Shown: positions 24,706 to 32,842 of the stretch, in pieces
Position numbering within the stretch: the first letter of the stretch is position 1
How the letters are laid out: every line of letters begins with the position of its first letter
NCBI GenBank assembly: GCA_024223125.1
Contig: JAAEOP010000423.1
Span: 1-43,185 of the forward strand
Source: Chloroflexota bacterium
GTDB lineage: Bacteria > Chloroflexota > Anaerolineae > Promineifilales > Promineifilaceae
DNA length: 43,185 nt
Direction of reading: 5' to 3'
Made by a program: the position numbers and the translations under genes
The notes under the pieces: generated by a model
Database searches by the model: none
What the model was told of the DNA's origin: nothing
Seen by the model: the letters and a program-made list of their open reading frames with translations, nothing else

Positions 24706-26343
24706 TTACTTGTCTTTTCCGTTTCCATTGCCATTGCCATTACCATTGCCATTACCGTTTCCATTACCGTTTCCATTACCGTTTCCATTACCATTACCAT
24801 TACCGTTTCCATTGCCATTGTCATTACCACCGCCGTTATTTCCGTTACCATTACCATTACCACCGCCGTTATTTCCATTACCATTTCCTGGTGAAGAAGT
24901 GCTGGTAGGGCAGGAACCTAACGTATCTCCATGATCCAGATGAGCTTGCACGGCCGCAGAACCAACCGTAATTGTGTGGGCATTCTCTGGGTTACCTGGT
25001 GGAATATGACATATTGTCACCTGGGCTGGCGATGTTGCCGTTGCCACAGGTGGAGGCGTGGAGGTATCCGTTGGCGCTATTGTCACCGTCGGCGTTAGTG
25101 TCGGTGTCGCCGTTGACGTCAGTGTCGGTGTTGCCGTTGGCGTCAGTGTGGCTGTCGGCGTTAAGGTAACGGTTGGCGTTATTGTGGACGTAACTGTGGG
25201 GGTGAGGGTAGGCGTTGCTGTAACACAAGCTCCGACTGTATCACCATGATCCAGATGGGCCGGCAAAGCCGAGGAACTAACTGTAATCGTGTGTGCATTT
25301 TCAGGATTACCCGGTGGAATATGGCAAATGGTTACCTTTTCATCTGCTTCTGGTAGTGAAGTTGGCGGCTCTGTGGGCAGTTCATCATTTGGTAGCTCAT
25401 CATTTGGTTGTTCATTGAACGGTTGGCCGATGACGGCCGTTATATCTTGCCCGGCCATTACGTCAACCATTTCCGACCCCATTGTCACCCGAACAACCCC
25501 TTCTTCCACATTCACATATGTTGCCTGATCAGACAATACCTCAACCGTAAACACCGTTCCGCGTACCGCAGCCGTGGAGGAAGGAGTACGTATTTTAAAC
25601 GCATCATCCGTACCCAATAAACGCACCACCCGGTTCAATGTCCGGCCGGCCAGTATCCGCAACTCTACCCGGTACGTATCTTCATTCGTCACCAGTTCCG
25701 ATACTTCCAGTATCGTTCCGGCAAACAAATCCACTGTACTGCCATCGTACAGACGCAGTTGGGCCGTTGTACCCTGCTGCAGAGAAATCACATCACCCGC
25801 CTGCACAGTAATCACGTCCCCGGCCGTCACAACCATCTCCGACCGGTTGCGAATGAGCCGCAGAACAGTCTGCGTCTGGTCAACAGTTGCCTCACCATTA
25901 GAAATAACCAATATTGCTTCTGCACTAACCGGCTGTGTAGAAGAAAATACTCCCAAAACCAGCAGTGTCAACACCACAATACTAAAAACAACCGCTCGCT
26001 TTCTAAACATAGCAAATATTCCTTCCCCAAAAATAGAGGGGTTACGATCTTCAGTTTGCACTCGTTGAGTTGTTTTAGCCGCACGGATAAAATCAGATAA
26101 ATTGGCGCTGCTCATGCCCACATACAGGGCAATTTGGGCTATTTCCTGTAAATATTTCTGGCGTTTAGGGCGGCGACATAAAGCCAGTATTGCCAGTTGA
26201 TCTTCATCAATTTGCATTGCGGCCGCAATTTGTGCCCAATCCAAACCCTCACGCTGACCATACGCTTCTATCTGAGAAGCCAATAAATCTGAATTTCCAG
26301 TTGCCTGACGCGCCATTGTCATGAAGAGATGATTACTCATCAT
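24706..26343 (-). CDS. FecR-domain transmembrane protein with duplicated CHIPPGNP motif and Asn-Gly tail
   Basis: 545 residues. The cytoplasmic N-terminus (1-112) is helical and could bind a sigma factor. One transmembrane helix spans about 117-133. The extracytoplasmic FecR domain (about 142-305) includes GDVISLQQGTTAQLRLYDGS and IRTPSSTAAVRGTVFTVEVL. Two copies of a 36-residue module follow, each VTICHIPPGNPENAHTITV then AHLDHGDTxGxC, separated by a Thr/Pro linker. The Cys/His pattern suggests metal binding, which is inference. The chain ends in about 60 residues of (Asn-Gly)n with a few Gly and Asp. The module recurs in secreted proteins, but I know no defined function. AAGGAT lies before the ATG. 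The ECF-like sigma gene just upstream makes this a candidate sigma/anti-sigma pair. Confidence 0.85.
   Translation of the reverse strand: MMSNHLFMTMARQATGNSDLLASQIEAYGQREGLDWAQIAAAMQIDEDQLAILALCRRPKRQKYLQEIAQIALYVGMSSANLSDFIRAAKTTQRVQTEDRNPSIFGEGIFAMFRKRAVVFSIVVLTLLVLGVFSSTQPVSAEAILVISNGEATVDQTQTVLRLIRNRSEMVVTAGDVITVQAGDVISLQQGTTAQLRLYDGSTVDLFAGTILEVSELVTNEDTYRVELRILAGRTLNRVVRLLGTDDAFKIRTPSSTAAVRGTVFTVEVLSDQATYVNVEEGVVRVTMGSEMVDVMAGQDITAVIGQPFNEQPNDELPNDELPTEPPTSLPEADEKVTICHIPPGNPENAHTITVSSSALPAHLDHGDTVGACVTATPTLTPTVTSTITPTVTLTPTATLTPTATPTLTSTATPTLTPTVTIAPTDTSTPPPVATATSPAQVTICHIPPGNPENAHTITVGSAAVQAHLDHGDTLGSCPTSTSSPGNGNGNNGGGNGNGNGNNGGGNDNGNGNGNGNGNGNGNGNGNGNGNGNGNGNGNGNGKDK
24720..24880 (-). 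repeat. hexanucleotide microsatellite encoding (Asn-Gly)n
   Basis: On the + strand the tract is a run of CCATTG, CCATTA and CCGTTT hexamers, in frame, coding the Asn-Gly tail of the FecR-type protein. Six-base units keep the frame when copy number changes, so tail length may vary between cells. Confidence 0.85.
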
Positions 26344-26504
26344 TCAGCTATCCTTATATCCATATTATTCAGGTGACAGTCACTTTCCCAGAGACAATAG
26401 TCACACTGTCATGCGTTTGAAGTAACTGCCACCTCTGGGACTATTTATAATGGCTGTTCTACTATATAGTTCCGAACTCACTGGCAAAGTTCGACAAATT
26501 GATG

Positions 26505-27140
26505 TTATCTTTTCCCAAACTGGTTGCCGAAACGCTGAATCTTTTTGGTTATGCGATCTTTAGCCCGTTTTACTTTCAGGCGTTGTTCTCCAATTTCCAG
26601 ATGAGTAATACCTATCACGGCCGCATAGTCCTCTGTGCGACGTACTCCCTCCAACATTAAAAGCAGTATTTGTTGATCCGTTTCATCCAATTCCTCAATA
26701 AACTCCTGTATTATTTCGCGGTGAGAATGGTCGGTATACTCCGTTAACCATTCGGATGCTACCAATTTATCAGAAATGGATTCTTGTTGAAAAATTGCTT
26801 GGGGAGAATCGGCCGCATCAATCACCAGCAGCCGTCTGTTTTGGCGTTTGCGCTTGTCTAATAAATTGAGCATATCACTACGGGCAACCATTCGCAGATA
26901 GGCATAGAGTGATAACTGCTGCGGATCATATTGCTGTGGATTTGCCTGATAGGTTAAAAGGCAGTCAATAGCAACAGTTTCATGTAAATGGGGATTGTAC
27001 TCTGGGAATCTACTTTGTAAAAACGAAACCAAATATGGTAAGGCCTGTTCACATATCTCTGCAAAAACTGTTACATCTTCCTTCAAAATGCGCTGATGCT
27101 GTTTAGATTGCCAATTTTGCTCTGGCTCAAGAAATTTCAT
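26505..27140 (-). CDS. ECF-like RNA polymerase sigma-70 family factor
   Basis: 211 residues. A region 2-like part (about 30-110) includes HLHETVAIDCLLTYQANPQQ and LSLYAYLRMVARSDMLNLLD, with the DMLNLLDKRKRQNR helix that binds the -10 element in the family. A region 4-like helix-turn-helix (about 150-205) reads EELDETDQQILLLMLEGV, then YAAVIGITHLEIGEQRLKV. No region 1 or 3 is present. It redirects RNA polymerase to specific promoters when released from its regulator. It lies 161 bases upstream of the FecR-type transmembrane gene on the same strand, the usual FecI/FecR layout, so that protein probably regulates it. There is no clear Shine-Dalgarno close to the ATG. The sequence is divergent, so the exact group is uncertain. 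Confidence 0.8.
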   Translation of the reverse strand: MKFLEPEQNWQSKQHQRILKEDVTVFAEICEQALPYLVSFLQSRFPEYNPHLHETVAIDCLLTYQANPQQYDPQQLSLYAYLRMVARSDMLNLLDKRKRQNRRLLVIDAADSPQAIFQQESISDKLVASEWLTEYTDHSHREIIQEFIEELDETDQQILLLMLEGVRRTEDYAAVIGITHLEIGEQRLKVKRAKDRITKKIQRFGNQFGKR

Positions 27141-27323
27141 CCGCTAATATACCTTTCTCTTGTAAGGCTAAGTCACCAACCAATAATATCGCTGGCTTGT
27201 TTACGAACGCTTAATCATCACCTGTATAGTATAGTTCTGAAATGAGAATTATGTCCTGACACAAGGAAATATGCCAGAAAATGGCACTGTTTTTTTATTG
27301 ATCCTTCACACAGATGGAACTGC

Positions 27324-28097
27324 CTACAGCAAACGAAAGTTGGTCTGGTTATCAGGTAGAGCGGCATCTTCAACGTATTGTTTGTGTTGGGATGGGGCGT
27401 CTTCTGGCGCAGCAGCCGACCAGGCGATCACGCCTGCACTGAGTACAGTCGAATTGGCCGTTTCTCCCTCCCGTTTCTCATCTTCAACCACGGCCGTAAA
27501 AAGCAACGCCATACGATTACTATTCTCAGCCACATACACCCCCGACAAATCTGTCAGGCAAATTTTGAGACCCGTTTGCTGCTGGGTGAGGGATACGGCC
27601 GTGTCCCAGGGCGGCGTCATTTCTGGATTTTGGCCGCCTGGCAAATGCCACAAATCCCCCTCCATATCTGTCCGCCACAACACCTCGTTGTTTCCATTCT
27701 GTACGGCCGTATACACACCTATTTCCCAGGTTGGGGGCGGTATATAGGGCGGTTGTCCTTTTATTTTACGCTTCAAATCCAGCCAGCGATAGAGTACATT
27801 AAAGATTAGAAAACGACTCACACGCATCCAAAACGAATAATGCCACGCCCACCATTCTACCGGACCACCAGCATGTTGCAGACCCCTCTGCAACCGTTTA
27901 CGGCTCATCGCCAACATCGGATTAGGTAATGAGTGGACCGAAAAAAAGCCCACCTTTGGCGATTCTGGCGAAGTTTGTAATTCACCACCCCGGCGCAAAC
28001 AACGAAAAGTAAAAGTCAACAAACCATCTGGTTGCAACGACCAGAAATTCAAAGATACTAGACGCACCGGCAGGGCAATAATTCCCGTCTCCTGCAT
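27324..28097 (-). CDS. decayed double Nudix protein
   Basis: 257 residues from the ATG at 28097. The chain opens with MQETGIIALPVRLVSLNFWS, which matches the end of a Nudix box and the strand after it, so the first Nudix domain has lost its N-terminal half. A second Nudix-like domain (about 120-215) has WHLPGGQNPEMTPPWDTAVS and then LTQQQTGLKI where the box should read REUxEExGU. The two catalytic Glu are both Gln and the Arg is replaced, so hydrolase activity is unlikely. Upstream of the ATG the frame with VEGAR is out of phase, compatible with a frameshift. Function may be lost or changed to binding. There is no hint of a partner. It may be a pseudogene still open over 257 codons. Confidence 0.6.
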   Translation of the reverse strand: MQETGIIALPVRLVSLNFWSLQPDGLLTFTFRCLRRGGELQTSPESPKVGFFSVHSLPNPMLAMSRKRLQRGLQHAGGPVEWWAWHYSFWMRVSRFLIFNVLYRWLDLKRKIKGQPPYIPPPTWEIGVYTAVQNGNNEVLWRTDMEGDLWHLPGGQNPEMTPPWDTAVSLTQQQTGLKICLTDLSGVYVAENSNRMALLFTAVVEDEKREGETANSTVLSAGVIAWSAAAPEDAPSQHKQYVEDAALPDNQTNFRLL

Positions 28098-28337
28098 GCC
28101 GTGCCCCTTCTACGTCTTGAATCATTTGCGGGTTGAAATTGTCTAACATGCGCTCTATGGTATGCTGGTTTTTATTGTTTAGCTACCCTGATTTTTTGAG
28201 AAGATACGATCAACGGCCGTAAAACGTGACACATCATCTTCCCTTGGCAGCGGCACATGAGCTAAAAGGAGGCCAGAGGGGAACCTCGGCTGGTTTCTCA
28301 CTCATGAGGGCATGTTAGCATAAGGCCTGGCAAAAGA
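28098..28337. other. gene-poor gap with possible coding remnants
   Basis: 240 bases between the Nudix-like gene and the terminator at 28338. On the - strand a 23-codon frame (28234-28305, MSEKPAEVPLWPPF...) and a shifted frame ending at 28179 (LLAHVPLPREDDVSRFTAV...) look faintly coding and could be one small frameshifted gene. I cannot support a function. One ACGGCCGT octamer lies near 28214. Confidence 0.25.
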
Positions 28338-28369
28338 AAAAGCGAGAGGTGTAAGCGCCTCTCGCTTTT
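28338..28369. terminator. perfect 12-bp terminator of the SdrD-type gene
   Basis: AAAAGCGAGAGG (28338-28349) pairs with CCTCTCGCTTTT (28358-28369). On the - strand it is followed by a T-rich run and lies 24 bases past the stop of the large surface-protein gene. Confidence 0.9.
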
Positions 28370-28393
28370 GATTCAAAGTCTGCTCTCTTAATG

Positions 28394-31300
28394 CTACTCT
28401 TTACGGTGGTGGAGGGAAACGGCCGTTCCTATACTAACAACCAAGAAAGCAAAGAACATCAGTGCCACTGTTGGCAGGGCTGGATTAAGACTTACCTTAA
28501 TGCCCTGCAAGTTAACGGCCGTGGGGGTAAGTGTGAAACCAAAGTCAAAGGTGTCGTCAACGGTACCTTGAATAGGCAATGCAGTGACGCCATGGGGATC
28601 GTCGGAGTCATTACTGCCGTCACCAATATTGGGAGTGGTGGCATAAAACACGCCGCCATAATAATTGGTCAGCGCAGTCTGGGCCACGATGGAGATAATG
28701 TAGGTTGGCGACGTGCCGGACCCATTGTAATTCTCATCTAGCAACAAACTGCCGAAGCTATAAAGGCCGCTGCTGTCCGTGGTAGTCGTCATTGACACCA
28801 CGTCCCCATTTGGGTATGTTATGGTCAGCACAACCTCCACACCGAAAATACCAGACTCACCAGCTTGTAAGCCATCGTTATTAGTATCATCCCAGACTAG
28901 GTTGCCCAGGCCAGCCGAGTCTTTATAGTAGCCGAAGTCGGCTGTGTCATTGGTGCTACCGCTGCTGACGGTGACAGTATATGGGTCATCCTGGCTGTTG
29001 TTGTTCAAGCCGTCATTGGGGCCGTCACTATGCCAGAAGCCGTCCAATACCTGGTTATCATCGGTGACATCCACCGAGTAGGTGCCGTCTGGCAGACCAG
29101 GGAAACTGTAATCACCGTTACTATCAGTAACAGTGCTGGCTACCACGTTGCCGTTATTGTCATACAGCACGACAGTCACGCCAGAGATACCGGTGCCAGC
29201 CTCGTCCAAAGTGCCGTTGGCATCGCTGTCTTCCCACACCGTACCGTTGATGGTGTTGGGAGTAGTGACCGTGTAACCAAAGTCCTGGTCTAGATCAATG
29301 CCATTCGTAGCCAGCGACAAATTGGTAGACGACTCACTGTCGTTACCGCCATCAGGGTCGATGCTATTGGTCATGCCTACACCACCATTAGGCAATGTGC
29401 TGGTATCAACTTTAACGACATATGTGAGTTTGTCGCTAAGCCCACCAAAATAGTAGTTACCATTCTTATTGGTGGTCGTTGCCGCCAGAAAATGAGTGCC
29501 AGTGCTGTCGTACAACCTTACTGTCACCCCTTCTAATCCTTCACCAGTATCTAGGGTGGCGCTACCGTCACTGTCCAGGAAGATAGTGTCACCAATGATA
29601 CCGTCGCCAGAGCTGTGACTGTCTGGCACATAACCAAAGTCTTGGTTTGCATTGTCACTAGCACCATCTACAGTGAGGGTGTTTTGTTGATTACAGGCGC
29701 CACAAGGTTGTCCACCATTGATGCTATTATCTGGTGTACTGCTCTGGTTCAATTCGCCCAGAATGTTGGTAGTGTCGTTGACCCACACAGTATAGGTTCC
29801 GCTTGGCAAGCCAGGGAAACTGTAGGTGCCACTGGCGTCAGTGATGGTGGTGGCGATAACATTGCCACTGTTATCTAGTAAGGCCACTGTCACACCAGAA
29901 ATGCCTAACTCCCCAGCATCTTCGTTCCCGTCACCATTCGTATCTAGAAAGATGGTGTCGCCAATGGCGCTGCTGTTACCGCTTGGTTGGTAGCCAAAGT
30001 CGGCGTTGAGATATACATCGCCTGGGCCCAACACAACAGGATCGGTGGTTTTGTTGTCAAGGGTGGTGTCAGGGTCGCCTGTTTGGGTATAGCCAACGGG
30101 CGATGTCACTTCCACCACGTAACTGCCAGGTGAAAGACCATCAAAGATGTAGTTTCCTGCTTCATTGGTCGTGGTCGTGGTAGCGGAATTATCACCCGCG
30201 CCACCATACACACCATCACCATTGTCATCGGTGAGCAAACTGACAGTAACCCCTGCAAGTCCAGCTTCGCCAGGATCTTGCACGCCGTTGCCGTCGGCAT
30301 CAATCCATACTCGGTCGCCAATAGCTCCGGTGGCTCCCATTGGCGGTGTGCCGCTGTCGGTGGGGGAGACCCAATTGTAACCGAAGTCAGCTGTGCTGTA
30401 CTCTTGGCCATGGGTGACAGTGGCGCTAGAACTACTATCCCCACCCCCATCTTCATCATAAGTGGGATTGGCCGCCAGTCCGGCGGGCAGGGTAGAGGTA
30501 TTAACGACGACTGTGTAGGTGTTGGAGATGACATTCGTGAATAGGTAGCGGCCGTTGGTATCGGTAGTGGTGGTGGGGCAGTTTGAACCTGGCGTACAGA
30601 TGCCGTCTTGTAATTCGATGGTGACATTGGGAATGCCGCTTTCGCCTGCATCCTGGATGCCGTCGCCATTCTCATCCAGCCACACATAGTCGCCGATTAC
30701 GGCTGGCTCTGGAGTTACCATGCTACTACAGCGTGACCAGCGTGCACCCTGAAGGTTCACTTTCTGGCTGATAAGCTGACCGCAGCCCTGGCTATTATTG
30801 TAGATAAGGTTGGTATTTATGCTGGTGGGGCCGCCTTCGCCGACCACGTTCAAATCCCACCAAGCAACCCCGTTGAGAATCACATTCGAGCCGGCGTTGA
30901 AAACGCTATCACTGCTGCCGCTGCCCTCCTGATAAGAGAGGAAGATGATCCCTATTTCGTTAATAAAATTTGCACTGGAGGAAGCAGCATAGTTTGCGCC
31001 CATCAGAATGGAAGCATTATTTACTTGCATGTCACTGCCCTCTAGCAGTCGAAACACAATCAGTTTATCGCCAGCCCCCTCAATTACCCAGTCGATGTTT
31101 TCGACCTTGAACGGATCACCTTTGGTCGGGTCGCTGTCAGGGTCAACATCGATGACCACAACACCGTCATTGTTGGTATCGAAGGCATCGTAGTTGGTGC
31201 GAAAGCCACCCGTACCATTAGTTGCCGGGTTGTTCGAATAATCGGCGACGTTATTTGCGTCAATATCATACTCGGTGGCCAGACCGGAAAGGAAAGTCTT

Positions 31301-31948
31301 CCACGCCTGCAAATCGGTCAGCAACTGTGTGAAGCTATGGCCGCCACTGACCCCATTGCCTAGTGTGAGTGGAACGGTGGCCGAACAGTCAGTTGTCACG
31401 CCCCCAGTGTCTTCGAATTCACTATTCGACGCGCTTTTTAACGGATTGGCCATGACACCCATAGCGCCAGTCCGGGCAAAAAGGACTGAATTATCGAATT
31501 TGAAGCCACCATTATCGCTGGTCAGGGCTACATCACTGGAAAAATCAACCCCTTCAAAAAGTGTAGCAGCGCCTACTATTGAGTCTGGTGTTGTGCTTGT
31601 ATCCCAACGGCTACCAAAGACGCTGACAAGATTGGGATAGCCCCCAGGACAACCACCATTAGCTGTCACAGAGAGGACGATGCGATCGGCGCCAAGCTCT
31701 GCATTACTTCCAATAAAAGAATCCCCTATATCGGCATCATCCCCGAACGTGACGGCGATATACTTATCAATTTCATCTGTGGCTGGTAGTATTGCACTGG
31801 ATGCAGCACTGGGTGCAGCATTGGTTGTAGAAAACACAGCCAGCATGATTACGAACAGAAAGATCGTTAATACCATCATCACAGCGAATTTCGGTATTCT
31901 CTGCATCCTATTATCTGCTCTACTTCCCCATTTCTTGATTTTCAACAT
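28394..31948 (-). CDS. large surface protein with six SdrD B-like repeats
   Basis: 1184 residues from the ATG at 31948, which has AAGGAG 8 bases upstream (a GTG at 31957 is too close to it). A long signal peptide (hydrophobic core MVLTIFLFVIMLAVFSTT, ending NAA) starts the chain. About 370 residues of an adhesin-like N-terminal domain follow (DSFIGSNAELGADRIVLSV, GVAWWDLNVV). Six SdrD B-type beta repeats come next, each opening IGDxVWLDxNGDGxQDxGE and a GVTVxL strand. The Asp/Asn-rich loops are typical Ca2+ sites. One C-terminal hydrophobic helix and a short basic tail (HHRKE) anchor it in the membrane; no LPXTG signal is seen. It is probably a calcium-stiffened stalk for adhesion or filament surface structure. 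The repeats differ enough to be old duplications. Confidence 0.88.
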   Translation of the reverse strand: MLKIKKWGSRADNRMQRIPKFAVMMVLTIFLFVIMLAVFSTTNAAPSAASSAILPATDEIDKYIAVTFGDDADIGDSFIGSNAELGADRIVLSVTANGGCPGGYPNLVSVFGSRWDTSTTPDSIVGAATLFEGVDFSSDVALTSDNGGFKFDNSVLFARTGAMGVMANPLKSASNSEFEDTGGVTTDCSATVPLTLGNGVSGGHSFTQLLTDLQAWKTFLSGLATEYDIDANNVADYSNNPATNGTGGFRTNYDAFDTNNDGVVVIDVDPDSDPTKGDPFKVENIDWVIEGAGDKLIVFRLLEGSDMQVNNASILMGANYAASSSANFINEIGIIFLSYQEGSGSSDSVFNAGSNVILNGVAWWDLNVVGEGGPTSINTNLIYNNSQGCGQLISQKVNLQGARWSRCSSMVTPEPAVIGDYVWLDENGDGIQDAGESGIPNVTIELQDGICTPGSNCPTTTTDTNGRYLFTNVISNTYTVVVNTSTLPAGLAANPTYDEDGGGDSSSSATVTHGQEYSTADFGYNWVSPTDSGTPPMGATGAIGDRVWIDADGNGVQDPGEAGLAGVTVSLLTDDNGDGVYGGAGDNSATTTTTNEAGNYIFDGLSPGSYVVEVTSPVGYTQTGDPDTTLDNKTTDPVVLGPGDVYLNADFGYQPSGNSSAIGDTIFLDTNGDGNEDAGELGISGVTVALLDNSGNVIATTITDASGTYSFPGLPSGTYTVWVNDTTNILGELNQSSTPDNSINGGQPCGACNQQNTLTVDGASDNANQDFGYVPDSHSSGDGIIGDTIFLDSDGSATLDTGEGLEGVTVRLYDSTGTHFLAATTTNKNGNYYFGGLSDKLTYVVKVDTSTLPNGGVGMTNSIDPDGGNDSESSTNLSLATNGIDLDQDFGYTVTTPNTINGTVWEDSDANGTLDEAGTGISGVTVVLYDNNGNVVASTVTDSNGDYSFPGLPDGTYSVDVTDDNQVLDGFWHSDGPNDGLNNNSQDDPYTVTVSSGSTNDTADFGYYKDSAGLGNLVWDDTNNDGLQAGESGIFGVEVVLTITYPNGDVVSMTTTTDSSGLYSFGSLLLDENYNGSGTSPTYIISIVAQTALTNYYGGVFYATTPNIGDGSNDSDDPHGVTALPIQGTVDDTFDFGFTLTPTAVNLQGIKVSLNPALPTVALMFFAFLVVSIGTAVSLHHRKE

Positions 31949-32313
31949 TGTCAACACTCCTTGAATTTTTTCTGCTTACTTATTTCTAAACACTTACCCT
32001 ACGTTCACTTAAATTGGACCCGTAAATATGGGTAAAAACAGGTTGTCACCCCCTTATGTTGCGATCTGGTAATTGTTGAATTTTCTGACATTGAAAAACC
32101 GATCCATATATGGATGTTGCTGTTCACTTTCCCCCATATGCAGGGGATGAATTTGCTTAACTTCAAAAATTTTAAGCGAAAGAAGGGCACTTAGAAATGA
32201 TAATGTTCTTTCTAATTTGATAATATACTAATAAGTGTATACACACATCCTCAAAACGTTGAAGTTTATCTATACAATTTGTATTAGTACCCTGATCTAC
32301 CCGACCACACCCG
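31949..32313. other. long upstream region of the surface-protein gene
   Basis: About 360 bases without a gene. It holds the start region of the - strand surface-protein gene, several short AT-rich runs, and a perfect 14-bp palindrome ATCCATATATGGAT (32102-32115) about 150 bases before the start. No known riboswitch is recognisable to me. A long leader or an operator is possible. Confidence 0.4.
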
Positions 32314-32475
32314 TTACGGCCGTAATTTCTCTTGCCACACGGCCGTTACCCCCACAAACGCTTCAGTCACCGGATCATCAGGATGGTTGTGCATGAGCGG
32401 GTCTGCCTTGTTGATACCTTGTGAAATCGCGACCGTTAGCGAAATATATCCCAGCACAGGTACATTTTCAAACAC
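32314..32475 (-). pseudogene. C-terminal fragment of an unrecognised gene
   Basis: On the - strand a 53-codon frame beginning GTG at 32475 reads VFENVPVLGYISLTVAIS, then QGINKADPLMHNHPDD and PVTEAFVGVTAVWQEKLRP before a TAA. It has ordinary protein composition and includes two ACGGCCGT octamers, like the real genes here. Upstream in frame there is a TAG, and no start with a ribosome-binding site is visible. It is most likely the tail of a deleted gene. I do not recognise the family. Confidence 0.45.
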
Positions 32476-32726
32476 CTTCTAAGCAATTCTAATTTGACGA
32501 ATGGATATACACGATCCCTCTTTTTTCCGACAAACCAGGGAAAAATTGGTTTTCGTTGTATCGTGCTGCCTCGACAATAGAGGAACCAATGAGGTCTCCT
32601 TCGGTCTAATTTATTAACCAACCCTTTTCTGTTAGTACGTATCTATGAAAATGGTGTAAAATACGAACTTTCGTTCTGTCAAATTTGAGTAAGGAATGAG
32701 GATTAAATAATCCCATGAACTTTAAT
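32476..32726. other. non-coding gap before uvrB
   Basis: About 250 bases with only short, low-quality frames and no convincing domain. AT-rich runs near 32620-32700 could hold a uvrB promoter, but I cannot assign boxes with confidence. Confidence 0.3.
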
Positions 32727-32796
32727 TTGTCATTCCCGCGAAGGCGGGAATCCACTCGACTAAAAAGATGGATACCTGCCTTCGCAGGTATGACAA
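32727..32796. repeat. REP/MITE-like element with twin hairpins
   Basis: TTGTCAT (32727-32733) and ATGACAA (32790-32796) are inverted ends. Inside lie two hairpins, CCCGC-gaag-GCGGG and CCTGC-cttc-GCAGG, with GAATCC and GGATAC between. The TCATTCCCGC-GAAGGCGGGAATCC form is a common dispersed element in many bacteria. It sits about 47 bases before the uvrB start. Confidence 0.8.
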
Positions 32797-32842
32797 GTTC
32801 GGGGTTTAATAAAATCCCCATTCCTAAACAGGATCTTGTTAC

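Noticed and set aside
24720..24880. Possible CRISPR array
   Set aside because: The units are 6 bases long without spacers and code the Asn-Gly tail in frame. No cas genes are present in the window.
24684..24934. Open frames of repeating Met-Val-Met-Glu or Phe-Pro-Leu-Pro opposite the FecR-type gene
   Set aside because: They are other-frame readings of the hexamer microsatellite.
28234..28305. A 23-codon frame before the Nudix-like gene
   Set aside because: It is too short and has no clear homologue or ribosome-binding site; recorded only within the gap entry.
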